Position numbers and translations under genes: made by a program | Notes under the pieces: model-generated | What the model was told of the DNA's origin: nothing | Databases searched by the model: none | What the model saw: only the letters and a program-made list of their open reading frames with translations | In this document: positions 7,249 through 16,187 of the stretch, piece after piece | Layout: the number at the start of each line of letters is the position of its first letter | Position numbering within the stretch: the first letter of the stretch is position 1 | NCBI GenBank assembly: GCA_035556515.1 | Contig: DATMEO010000060.1 | Coordinates: 1 to 27,862, forward strand | DNA length: 27,862 nucleotides | Direction: 5' to 3' | From: Gaiellasilicea sp035556515 | GTDB lineage: Bacteria; Actinomycetota; Thermoleophilia; Gaiellales; Gaiellaceae

Positions 7249-9034
7249 TCGGCTCGGTCTGCGTCGGTGGCGGTGCGGGCTTCTCGGCTTTCGGCTTCGT
7301 CTTCGGCTTCGGCTTCGTGCCGACGCGGATGATCCGGTACTCGCCCCGGTAGGACGTGTTCCAGGTCTCGTCGTGCAGAACGGTGCCCTGCTCGTCGTAG
7401 ACCTTGCGCGTGACCGCGGTTGCTCGAGCCGGCGAGCCCTCCTCCTCGATCGAGGTCTCGCCCTTGAGCAGCGTTGGGTCCTTGACGCGGCGGATCGGCG
7501 CCGGCCCCGTCTCCCTGATCGAGCCCGTCCCGCTCTCGACGCGCCGCTCGGGGCCACCGCCGTAGATCGAGACGGTGATGCCGGCGCCGCCCGAGGCACC
7601 GCCGACGAGGATCCACTTCGGTGTGTCGTTGACGAACTTGAGGTCGAGGTCCGGATAGTTGACGGTCGCGTCGCGGCCGAGCTGGTAGCGGCTGATGTAG
7701 AGCGAGTGCGGGTTGCGCTCGGCAATCTTCAGGCCCGCCTCCCACGCGGCGTTGAAGACGGTGGTCGCGACCTGCGAGACGCCGCCGCCGACGTCCTCTT
7801 CGTACTCGTCCTTGATGATCACCGGCGCCGGCCGGAAGCCGCGCTCGATCGTGCGCTCGCCGACGCGGTCGTTGAAGGAGAACGTGCCGCCCGGGGCGAC
7901 GAGCGCGCCGTTGAGCAGGGAGGCGCCGAGCTGGAGGTTCGTGATCCGGTCGGGGGTGCCTGCGTAGAGCGTCGTATAGGACGAGAGGCGCCGCTCGATC
8001 CCCATCGCCTGCGCCTCCGCCGTCGTCCGCTCCGCCTCCGCGGTCTGAACGACGAGGGTCGCCGACCGCTCGCCCGGCGAGACCACGGCCGCGAGTAGCG
8101 CCTTCGCGGTCGCGGGCACATCGACGGCGAGGCCATCCTTGGCCGGAACGACCTCGATCACGTCGCCGACGGGCCGGAAGGTCGCATCGGTAGGCGCACG
8201 CTCGACCGTCTTGCGCAGCTTCGCGAACCACGCCTCGGCGCCGGGGCCGGCGATCGCGACATCGGTCGTGCCTGCAACCGGGAGGCTGAGCAGCTCGGCG
8301 ATCCGCCAACGCGGCAACCGCCAGCGCGTTCCCTCGTACTCGAGCCGGACGGGCGCGGAGAGCGCGGTGCGGGCCTGGGCGGCGGCCGGAGCGAGATCGG
8401 TCGCGGTCACTTCGACGGGATCGAGCCGCACCGGCAGCGCGATCGGCTGGCCGCGCTCGAGCCGTGCGAGCGCGCGCACGATCCGACCCGCAGCGACGTC
8501 CTGCGCGAGCCGCCGTCCGTTCTGACCCGGCACGACCTCGACGGCGAGCCCCCGACGCACGAGCTTCGCCTCGACGTGGCTCTGGTCGATGGTGCGGGCA
8601 AGTCCGGCGAGCTTGAAGTCGAGAGCGGCCTCGTATGCCTGCACCGGCGGTGCGATCTCCGAGCCGAAGAAGCGCGTCTGCAGCCGCTTGAAGCCCCGGA
8701 CAGGGCCGAAGCCCTCGCCCTCGCGCGCGGCCGACTCGATCGCCGTGGCCCAGTCGGCCTCGACGCCGAGCGTCGTCGCCTTGATCGGATACTCCTCGCC
8801 GCCCGCAGTGAAGACCACCGGCACGCGGGCGACGCGGTCGAAACGGCGCTCCAGCAGGGTCCGCGCCTGCTTCTTCGTCAGGCCGCCGACGTCGACGCCG
8901 GCGATGTGGACACCCTCCGCGATCCGCACCGACGAGCCTGCGAAGGCAAAGCCGATCAGCGCCGTCAGGACGGCGAGAAGCGCCAAGGAGACGATGATCC
9001 AGCGCGCGATCAGGCGCGCAGAGCGGTCCGGCAT
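7229..9034 (-). CDS. VanW/YoaR-like family protein with peptidoglycan-binding-like domains
   Basis: About 601 aa, membrane-anchored by an N-terminal helix (IIVSLALLAVLTALIGFAFAG). Two stretches resembling the PG_binding_4 domain fill residues about 60-330. The VanW domain (about 348-491) contains APGGTFSFNDRVGERT and GGGVSQVATTVFNAAWEAGL. A G5-like strand region and a low-complexity Lys-Pro-Thr tail end the protein. Despite the name, VanW proteins have no proven role in vancomycin resistance; a wall-associated function is inferred. The start chosen is ATG at 9034; an in-frame GTG at 9067, 9 nt after a TACACT box, is a good alternative. The end overlaps the convergent thioesterase. Confidence 0.88.
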   Translation of the reverse strand: MPDRSARLIARWIIVSLALLAVLTALIGFAFAGSSVRIAEGVHIAGVDVGGLTKKQARTLLERRFDRVARVPVVFTAGGEEYPIKATTLGVEADWATAIESAAREGEGFGPVRGFKRLQTRFFGSEIAPPVQAYEAALDFKLAGLARTIDQSHVEAKLVRRGLAVEVVPGQNGRRLAQDVAAGRIVRALARLERGQPIALPVRLDPVEVTATDLAPAAAQARTALSAPVRLEYEGTRWRLPRWRIAELLSLPVAGTTDVAIAGPGAEAWFAKLRKTVERAPTDATFRPVGDVIEVVPAKDGLAVDVPATAKALLAAVVSPGERSATLVVQTAEAERTTAEAQAMGIERRLSSYTTLYAGTPDRITNLQLGASLLNGALVAPGGTFSFNDRVGERTIERGFRPAPVIIKDEYEEDVGGGVSQVATTVFNAAWEAGLKIAERNPHSLYISRYQLGRDATVNYPDLDLKFVNDTPKWILVGGASGGAGITVSIYGGGPERRVESGTGSIRETGPAPIRRVKDPTLLKGETSIEEEGSPARATAVTRKVYDEQGTVLHDETWNTSYRGEYRIIRVGTKPKPKTKPKAEKPAPPPTQTEPTTTTQP

Positions 9035-9127
9035 CCCGGCGCGGACCGGTGTCGCGTCGACCCGCACGAGCCGGTCAGTGTAGCCATGGCTCTGGCTGTC
9101 TCCTGTTGCGGATTGGTGAAGCTTCGG

Positions 9128-9304
9128 GGCGCTAGAGGCTTGATGTGGAACTGGCGCGCTGTGGGGCTGTTTCAGCCCAAGCCAGGGCGGCTCGGCGTTC
9201 GAAGCGCAGGCTGGTTGCCTGCGTGAGGACGACGAGACGGCCTGGCGCCGCGTCTGGGACGGCCCCACAGACCCGCTCACGTTTCACATCAAGCCTCTAG
9301 CGTC
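9128..9304 (+). ncRNA. Structured intergenic element 1 (candidate RNA or hairpin mobile element)
   Basis: A nested fold spans the gap between VanW and an acyl-CoA dehydrogenase. P1 has 24 pairs (9128-9151 with 9281-9304); its core arms, CTAGAGGCTTGATGTG and its exact complement, are 9132-9147 and 9285-9300. P2 has 13 pairs (9159-9171 with 9258-9270). An inner stem pairs 9181-9186 with 9241-9246. A hairpin CGCAGGC-TGGTT-GCCTGCG sits at 9205-9223. Every imperfect pair in P1 and P2 is G-U on the plus strand, so transcription from that strand is favoured. The 3' arm contains the stop codon of the dehydrogenase. The element is homologous to that at 23017-23209. No promoter was recognised, and no known RNA family comes to mind. 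Confidence 0.55.
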
Positions 9305-10445
9305 GGAGATACTGCGTGATCACGTGCCGCTGGATCTCGGAGGTCCCCTCGACGATCTGGAGCACCTTCGCGTCGCGCATCCACTTCTCGACGGGATGGT
9401 CGCGCATGATCCCCGCGCCGCCGAGCACCTGCACGGCGTCGGTGGTGACGCTCATCGCGACGTCGGCCGCGAAGCCCTTCGCGTAAGAGCCGAGCAACCC
9501 GGCGTCCTCGCCGGCGTCGAGCGCCGCCGCCGCCCGCCAGACGAGCAGCCGCGACGCTTCGACCTGCATCGCCATGTCTGCCAGCTTGAACGAGACGCCC
9601 TGCTTCGCGATCAGCGGTTTCCCGAAGGCACGCCGCCCGTTCGCGTAGTCGGTCGCGTACTCGAACGCTGCGCGGGCGATCCCGACTGCCGACGCCGCCA
9701 CCTGCGGGCGCGAGTGCATGAAAAAGTCCATCGCGATCGCGAAACCCTCGCCCTCCCCGCCGAGCAGCCGGCCAGCCGGAATGCGCGCCTCGTCGAGGAG
9801 GATCGAACCGGTGTACGAGGAGCGCAGGCCGAGTTTCGGTTCCTTGCGACCGGCCGAGACACCCGGATCTCCCGCCTCGAGCAGGAAGGCGGTGATCGCG
9901 CCGTCCAGGTTCGCGAAGACGATGGTCAGCTCCGCGATGCCACCGTTCGTGATGTAGCACTTCTCACCCGAGAGGACGTACTCGCCGCCCTCGCGGCGAG
10001 CGATCGCCTGGATCCCGCTCACGTCAGACCCCGCGCCGGGCTCGGTGAACGCGATCGCAGCGCGTACGCCCTCCGGCGAGGCGAGCCGCGTCAGCCACCG
10101 CTCCTTCTGCTCCTCCGTTCCCGCGCGCAGGAGCGGCCGCACCGGGAACATCGTCGCGCCGATCGGGGCGGAGAGGCCGGCGCAGCCCCACGACAGCTCC
10201 TCGGCGATCAGGCTCGACGTCACGGCCGAGACGCCGGCGCCGCCGTACTCGGCCGGGATCGCGTGTGCTGTCAGCCCGAGCGCGGCCGCCTTTCCAAGTA
10301 GTTCCACCGGGCAGTCCTCGCGCTCGTCCCACTCACGCGCGATCGGCCGCAGCTCCTTCTCGGCGAACCCATGCGCGAGGTCGCGCAACTCGCGCTGCTC
10401 CTGGGACAGCTCGAAACCGATTCCGGCCGGCGCCGCAATGGCCAT
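9297..10445 (-). CDS. Acyl-CoA dehydrogenase (1)
   Basis: FAD-dependent alpha,beta-dehydrogenation of an acyl-CoA. The 382-aa length is standard. Visible family signatures are the helical N-terminus with FAEKELRPIAREWDE, the flavin-binding AFTEPGAGSDVSG and EKCYITNGG, and the C-terminal DAVQVLGGAGIMRDHPVEKWMRDAKVLQ. The likely catalytic base is E366 in VEGTSEIQR. The chain-length class cannot be assigned. The start is ATG at 10445 with GAGGA about 10 nt upstream. The final codons and stop form one arm of the structured element 9128-9304. The SDR gene lies upstream on the same strand. Confidence 0.95.
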   Translation of the reverse strand: MAIAAPAGIGFELSQEQRELRDLAHGFAEKELRPIAREWDEREDCPVELLGKAAALGLTAHAIPAEYGGAGVSAVTSSLIAEELSWGCAGLSAPIGATMFPVRPLLRAGTEEQKERWLTRLASPEGVRAAIAFTEPGAGSDVSGIQAIARREGGEYVLSGEKCYITNGGIAELTIVFANLDGAITAFLLEAGDPGVSAGRKEPKLGLRSSYTGSILLDEARIPAGRLLGGEGEGFAIAMDFFMHSRPQVAASAVGIARAAFEYATDYANGRRAFGKPLIAKQGVSFKLADMAMQVEASRLLVWRAAAALDAGEDAGLLGSYAKGFAADVAMSVTTDAVQVLGGAGIMRDHPVEKWMRDAKVLQIVEGTSEIQRHVITQYLRR

Positions 10446-10484
10446 CTAGCGCCCGTCCTCGAGAGACACGTGCGCGTCAGCCCG

Positions 10485-10505
10485 GTCCGGGGACTGTCCC
10501 CGGAC
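10485..10505. terminator. 21-bp palindrome downstream of the SDR gene
   Basis: GTCCGGGGAC, one central T, then the exact reverse complement. It lies between the SDR stop and the acyl-CoA dehydrogenase start, both on the minus strand. With no T-tract it may be an I-shaped terminator or a dispersed GGGGACNGTCCCC-type palindrome, a kind often seen in environmental genomes. Confidence 0.5.
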
Positions 10506-10574
10506 ATGGCCCAAAGGGACGCGTCTCAACTGCAAAAGAAGCGCAATTCTTTGTCCACAGGCGGGCACCGCGTG

Positions 10575-11411
10575 CTAGAAGACGAACAGCTCGACGCCGC
10601 CCGAGACGTTCAGAGCGACGCCGGTGACGTAGCCCGCGAGATCGGAGCAGAGGAAGCAGATCGCGTTCGCGATGTCCTCCGGCTCGCCAGGTCGCTTGAA
10701 CACGGTCCGATTCGCGATCCGCTCGTTCATCGCCGGGTTCGCGAAGTGGAACGCCTCCGTGCCGATGATCCCGGGCACGATCGCGTTGCACGTGATCCCG
10801 TAGCGGCCCCCCTCCATCGCGAGCGTCCGGGTCAGGCCGAGGATTCCGGCCTTCGTCGTCGAGTAGCTCGCCTGGCCGAAGCCGCCGAGCGTCCCGGCGA
10901 CCGAGGCCATGTTGATGATCCGGCCCCACTCGCGCTCCTTCATGTGGGGCCAGACCGCCTGCGCGCAATTGAAGCCGCCGGTGAGGTTGACGCGGAGGTC
11001 GCGCTCCCAGAGCTCGGGATTCTGGTCCGAGAACTGGCCGACGTGGTCGAGCGTGCCGGCGTTGTTGATCAGGATGTCGACCGAGCCGAACTCCTCGACG
11101 ACGCGGTTGACCGTCTGCTTCACCTGGTCGCGGTCGGTGACGTCGCACTTGATCGCGGCCGAGCGGCGTCCGAGCGACTGGATCTCCTTCGCCGTCGCCT
11201 CCGTGTAGACGATTCCCTGCGCCTTCGCCACCTGCGCGAGCACGCCGTACGACTCTGCGGTCTCGGTCGAATCGTCCGACTCGACCTGGATGTCGGCGAT
11301 GACGACGTCGGCTCCGGCGCGCGCGAGCGCGAGCGCATCCGCGCGTCCGAGACCGCGCGAGCCGCCCGTAACGAGGGCGACGCGCCCGGAGAGATCGATC
11401 TCGATCGCCAC
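10575..11411 (-). CDS. Short-chain dehydrogenase/reductase with insertion after strand 2
   Basis: A 278-aa NAD(P)-dependent oxidoreductase of the classical SDR type. The cofactor loop is TGGSRGLG (15-22), then NNAG (116-119), catalytic S170, Y183 and K187 (YSTTK). Asp40 at the end of strand 2 favours NAD. Between strand 2 and the CDVTD segment there is about a 35-residue insertion. Such insertions occur in mycofactocin-coupled SDRs with tightly held NAD, but no mycofactocin gene is present here. A role in 3-hydroxyacyl-CoA or alcohol oxidation with the neighbouring dehydrogenase is inferred. The start is GTG at 11411, 6 nt after TAGGAT. Confidence 0.92.
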   Translation of the reverse strand: MAIEIDLSGRVALVTGGSRGLGRADALALARAGADVVIADIQVESDDSTETAESYGVLAQVAKAQGIVYTEATAKEIQSLGRRSAAIKCDVTDRDQVKQTVNRVVEEFGSVDILINNAGTLDHVGQFSDQNPELWERDLRVNLTGGFNCAQAVWPHMKEREWGRIINMASVAGTLGGFGQASYSTTKAGILGLTRTLAMEGGRYGITCNAIVPGIIGTEAFHFANPAMNERIANRTVFKRPGEPEDIANAICFLCSDLAGYVTGVALNVSGGVELFVF

Positions 11412-11417
11412 GGTGCG

Positions 11418-11423
11418 ATCCTA
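11418..11423 (-). promoter_or_regulatory. -10 box of the SDR gene in an 18-bp divergent gap
   Basis: TAGGAT on the minus strand sits 6 nt before the GTG at 11411. The plus-strand gene starts at 11430, so both promoters must share this 18-bp gap. GATCCT (11417-11422), 7 nt before the plus-strand GTG, is a weak candidate box for that gene. Confidence 0.45.
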
Positions 11424-11429
11424 CGTCGC

Positions 11430-12601
11430 GTGTACCGAATCGGCGTAGAGGAACGACGCGCGCGGCTCGTCACCCGCCACCGGATCGCGCCGACCGAGCG
11501 CGCGACCGATCCACTCACCGTCGCCCGCTCGCTCGTCTGCCTGCATGCGACCGACGCGGTCACGGTCTTCCTCTCGATTCAGGCGCGTACCGACGGTGTG
11601 TCGCCGAGCGACGTCGAGCGAGCCCTGTACGAGGAACGGAACCTCGTCCGCATGCTCGCGATGCGGCGCACGCTCTGGGTCGTCCCGCGCGAGCTCGTCC
11701 CGGTGGTGTTCGCGGCGGCGTCGCGGGCGGTCGCGGCAACGCAGCGCAAGCGACTCGAGGGTTTCGTTCGCGACAGTGACATCTCGACACAGCCGGGCGC
11801 ATGGATCTCGCGCGCCGGGAAGGCGGCGCTCGCCGCGGTCGAGCAGCGCGGCGAGGCGATGACGCGCGAGGTCGTCGCGGACGTTCCGCTGCTCGCGAAG
11901 AAGCTCCGCTTCGGCACGGGCCGCTGGGTCGTGGAGCAGAGCGCGGGCGCGCGCGTGCTGCCGCAGCTCGCGATGGAGGGCCTACTCGTGCGCGGCCGCC
12001 CGCGCGGAACATGGGTGAGCCCGCAGTTCCGCTGGGTCACGACCGAGGACTGGCTCGGCGGACCGATCGAGCGAGTCGACACGGCGCCGGCCCAGGTCGG
12101 GCTCCTCCGACGCTGGCTCGCCGCATTCGGCCCCGCCACCGAGACGGACATCCGCTGGTGGACCGGCTGGACCGCCCGCGAGGCGCGCGCGGCCCTCGCC
12201 GCGATCCTCACCGTCGAGGTCGAGCTCGGCGACGCGACCGGCTACGTGCTCGCGGACGACCTGGAGCCGACGCCTCCCGCGGAGCCCTCGGCTGCGCTGC
12301 TGCCGACGCTCGACCCGACCACGATGGGCTGGAAGGAGCGCGAGTGGTATCTCGGACCGCACGGCCCGACGCTCTTCGACTCGAACGGCAACGCCGGCCC
12401 GACGGTCTGGTGGGACGGCCGCGTCGTCGGCGGCTGGTCGCAGCGACGCGACGGCGAGATCGTCTACCGGCTGCTCGAGGATGTCGGCGCCGACGCGGTC
12501 GACGCGGTCGATGCCGAAGCTGGCCGCGTCGCGGCCTGGCTCGGCGACGTCCGCTTCTCACCCGGCTTCCTGCCGCCGTTCCAGCGCGGCCTCGCCGAGT
12601 C

Positions 12602-12605
<4 letters not shown>
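11430..12605 (+). CDS. Winged-helix DNA-binding domain protein (HTH_42 / YcaQ-like superfamily)
   Basis: About 391 aa and similar to the large winged-helix family that includes YcaQ-like DNA glycosylases and many uncharacterised actinobacterial proteins. Recognisable features are the N-terminal LTVARSLVCLHATDAVTVFLSIQAR segment, the RRTLWVVPRELVPVVF strand-helix, repeated winged-helix-like blocks and a C-terminal FSPGFLPPFQRGL. A DNA-repair or regulatory role is possible but not shown. The start chosen is GTG at 11430, because family homology begins about ten residues further on and the frame cannot extend past the divergent SDR start. Its stop TAG and that of the convergent acyl-CoA dehydrogenase share the four bases CTAG at 12602-12605. 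Confidence 0.85.
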
Positions 12606-13780
<1,175 letters not shown>

Positions 13781-13802
13781 GCTGTCAGCGCTCCCGCGTC
13801 GA

Positions 13803-13818
13803 TTGACTGGTCAGTCAA
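13803..13818. promoter_or_regulatory. TetR-type operator upstream of acyl-CoA dehydrogenase (2)
   Basis: TTGACTGGTCAGTCAA has 7-bp perfect arms and a 2-bp centre. It ends 23 bp before the ATG at 13780. A minus-strand box TACACT (13823-13828) lies just upstream, so the palindrome covers the predicted transcription start. It is 14/16 identical to 19922-19937 at the TetR gene start. Confidence 0.7.
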
Positions 13819-13892
13819 CCGCAGTGTAGGGCGCCCCACCGCCGCTCGTCAAGCCGCAATTCCCGCTTTGACACGGTACTCTGGTGCGCTCG

Positions 13893-15323
13893 ATGGGTCT
13901 CCGAAGGGTGAACGTCATCGCCGCGGCGGTCGCGGCCTCGTGCGTGCTCGTCCCTGCTGCCGACGCGGCGGGAGACGGTCGGCCGCCGGTCGTCTGGCTC
14001 AAGGGCGAGGGCAACTTCACGAAGTCCCACCGCCCGATCGAGTCGCTCGACCAGATCGTCGTCCATGTGACCGAGGGCGCCTTCTGGGGGTCGGTGCAGT
14101 GGCTGCAAAACCCTCGCGCGCACGCCTCCTCGCATTACGTCGTCTCGCGCGGCGGCCGGATCGTGCAGCTCGTCCACCTTTCCGACATCGCCTGGCACGC
14201 CGGCAACCGGACGGTCAACACGGCCTCGGTCGGGATCGAGCACGAGGGCTTCACCTACGGCCCCGGCGGCTTCACCGCCGCCCAGTACCACGCATCGGCG
14301 CGACTCGCCGGCTGGATCGCGCGGCGCTCGCTGATGCCGATCAACCGCCGCAACGTGATCGGCCACCGCGACGTGCCCGCGCCGGGCGGCGGCCGCGGCG
14401 GCGCGTCCCACCACACCGATCCCGGCCCGCACTGGAAGTGGGACTACTACCTGGGGCTCGTCCGCCGCTACGCCGGTGTGCAGAAGCTGAGCATCCTGCC
14501 GGTCGTCCCCCGCGGGCCGGTGCGGGGCGTGATCCCGTGGCGCGCAAAGGCGACGGGCGACATCCGCCGGGTCGAGTTCTCCGTCGACGGCCGCGTGCTT
14601 CGCGTCGACCGGCGTGCCCCGTTCACCTACGCCGGCAACCTGAACACGACGAAGCTGGCGAACGGCCGCCACGTCCTCGAGGTGCACGGGATCGCCGGTC
14701 CCGGCCGCTACGACATTGCCCGGAGGACGATCGTCGTCGACAACAAGACGTTCGCGGTCACGAGCGCGGGCGCACGGTCGTGGACGAAAGTGCGCAGCCA
14801 GGTGCGCCTCCGAGTGCGGCCGTGGGGTGCAAGAGCCGCGTCGATGGTCTTCCGCGTCGACGGCCGCCGCCGCGCCGTCGACCGGCGCGCACCGTTTCTC
14901 TTCACGTGGAGCGCGAAGAAGGCGAAGCCGGGCAAGCACGTGCTCGAGCTGGTGGCGACGTCGGTCGACGGCCGCGTCGCGAAGCAGCGGATCCCGCTTG
15001 TCGTGCCGGCGAAACCCAAGCCGAGGCCGAAGCCAAAACCCGCCGCCGTGCCGCCACTCGCGATCGTCGGCCAGACGGTCGAGGACGGCCAGGAGGTCAC
15101 CGGGCTCGTGCTCTGGCGCGTCGACGTGCGCGGCCGCGCGGAGCGCGTCGAGTTCCTCGTCGACGGCGTGCTGCGCGGGACGGACGTGGCGGCGCCCTAC
15201 ACGTTCGGCTGGAACGCGAGCGCGGAGCCACCCGGCCCCCACCGCCTGACGGCGCGCGCGGTCGGCGGGAAGACGGTCGAGGCGGCCGTCACCGTAACGA
15301 GCGTCGGTAGCGCAACACCCTGA
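13893..15323 (+). CDS. Secreted N-acetylmuramoyl-L-alanine amidase with three Ig-like repeats
   Basis: About 476 aa. A signal peptide (residues about 1-26, ending ADAAG) is followed by an Amidase_2/PGRP-like domain (about 50-185). This has H58 in IVVHVTEG, the EHEGF segment, NVIGHRD (H158) and HHTDPGPHWKW, together fitting a zinc amidase that cuts peptidoglycan stem peptides. Three repeats follow (about 200-290, 300-375, 385-470), each with a core like VEFSVDGR...D..APF.F.W....G.H.L, as in bacterial Ig-like domains, probably for wall or glycan attachment. The start chosen is ATG at 13893, 10 nt after a TACTCT box; GTG at 13884 is possible. The 3' end overlaps the convergent GH3 gene by 35 bp. 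Confidence 0.9.
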   Translation: MGLRRVNVIAAAVAASCVLVPAADAAGDGRPPVVWLKGEGNFTKSHRPIESLDQIVVHVTEGAFWGSVQWLQNPRAHASSHYVVSRGGRIVQLVHLSDIAWHAGNRTVNTASVGIEHEGFTYGPGGFTAAQYHASARLAGWIARRSLMPINRRNVIGHRDVPAPGGGRGGASHHTDPGPHWKWDYYLGLVRRYAGVQKLSILPVVPRGPVRGVIPWRAKATGDIRRVEFSVDGRVLRVDRRAPFTYAGNLNTTKLANGRHVLEVHGIAGPGRYDIARRTIVVDNKTFAVTSAGARSWTKVRSQVRLRVRPWGARAASMVFRVDGRRRAVDRRAPFLFTWSAKKAKPGKHVLELVATSVDGRVAKQRIPLVVPAKPKPRPKPKPAAVPPLAIVGQTVEDGQEVTGLVLWRVDVRGRAERVEFLVDGVLRGTDVAAPYTFGWNASAEPPGPHRLTARAVGGKTVEAAVTVTSVGSATP

Positions 15324-16164
15324 CGAGCTTCGCGTCGAGCTCGCCGGCGCGTGCGAGCGGCACGAGCGCGTCGACGATCCGACCCGCGTCCCGCGCGCTC
15401 GTCGTCAGCACCAGGTCGGCGCCCGCCCGGAGCGCCAGCCGCGCCCAGAACGGCGCGTACGGGCTGCCGAGGACGCCGAGCGAGTCGGTGATCGCGACGC
15501 CGCGGAAGCCGAGCCGGCGCAGCAGCTCGTAGGTCTTCGGCTCGAACGACGCGCGGCGCGGCCCGAGCCGTGGGTAGATCGCGTGCCCGACCATCACGCA
15601 GGGCACGCCGGCGCGGATCGCGGTCCGGAACGGTGCCAGATCCTGGCTCCGCAGGACGCCGTAGACGCGCGCGACGTCGGTCGATTTCGGTGTCGAGCCG
15701 AGCCCCGGAAAGTGCTTCGCGCAGGCGGCGCTGCCGAGCCCGCGGGCGAAGGCGACGCCGTACTCCGGCTTCGCGAACTGCCGCGAGCCGAGCGGTCCGT
15801 CGGCCAGGTCGAGCACGGGCGCGAAGGCCGCATGCACTCCGGCGCGGCGGAGGCCGGACGCAGTCTCGCGGCCGGCACGGTGCGCCTCGGCCGCGCTCCG
15901 ATACTGCGAGGCGGCCCGCCACGGCGCAAGCGCGCGGAACGTCTTCACCGTTCCTCCCTCCTGGTCGGCGAAGACGATCGCCCCACGCGGGCGTCGCGCG
16001 TCGGTGTTCCACTGCCGGACGAGCACGCCGCCGAAGCCGTCACCCGCAGGCATCCCGGCGACGACGACGGCCTCCGCCTTCTCGCGCGGCGTCAGCGCAG
16101 CCACCTCCGCTTCGACGGAGCCCACGAGGAGGAGCGTCAGCGCCTGGACGATGGCTCCTACCAC
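15289..16164 (-). CDS. Glycoside hydrolase family 3 N-terminal domain protein (NagZ-like) with altered acid/base loop
   Basis: About 291 aa with an N-terminal hydrophobic segment (AIVQALTLLLVGSVEA) consistent with export. Family marks are FADQEGGTVKTF, APVLDLADGP, KHFPGLGST, VMVGHAIYP and the nucleophile Asp in VAITDSLGV. In canonical NagZ the loop reads KHFPGHGDT followed by DSH, supplying the Asp-His acid/base dyad. Here it reads KHFPGLGST followed by PKSTD, so both dyad residues appear replaced. A glycan-binding or differently catalysed role is possible. The start chosen is GTG at 16164, 6 nt after TACCGT. It faces the amidase gene and shares a promoter region with the glutaryl-CoA dehydrogenase gene. 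Confidence 0.86.
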   Translation of the reverse strand: MVGAIVQALTLLLVGSVEAEVAALTPREKAEAVVVAGMPAGDGFGGVLVRQWNTDARRPRGAIVFADQEGGTVKTFRALAPWRAASQYRSAAEAHRAGRETASGLRRAGVHAAFAPVLDLADGPLGSRQFAKPEYGVAFARGLGSAACAKHFPGLGSTPKSTDVARVYGVLRSQDLAPFRTAIRAGVPCVMVGHAIYPRLGPRRASFEPKTYELLRRLGFRGVAITDSLGVLGSPYAPFWARLALRAGADLVLTTSARDAGRIVDALVPLARAGELDAKLVRVLRYRRSLR

Positions 16165-16170
16165 GCCGCC

Positions 16171-16180
16171 ACGGTACCCT
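16171..16180. promoter_or_regulatory. Overlapping divergent -10 boxes
   Basis: ACGGTACCCT holds TACCGT on the minus strand (6 nt before the GTG at 16164) and TACCCT on the plus strand (7 nt before the ATG at 16188). The two boxes share the TA at 16175-16176. Both genes lack a Shine-Dalgarno, so both transcripts should be leaderless and their promoters mutually exclusive. Confidence 0.55.
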
Positions 16181-16187
16181 TGCGGCC

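Noticed and set aside
10520..10560. AAGAA...TTCTT mini-hairpin with a short T run as an SDR terminator
   Set aside because: Only a 5-bp AT stem, too weak to call. The stronger 21-bp palindrome lies just beyond.
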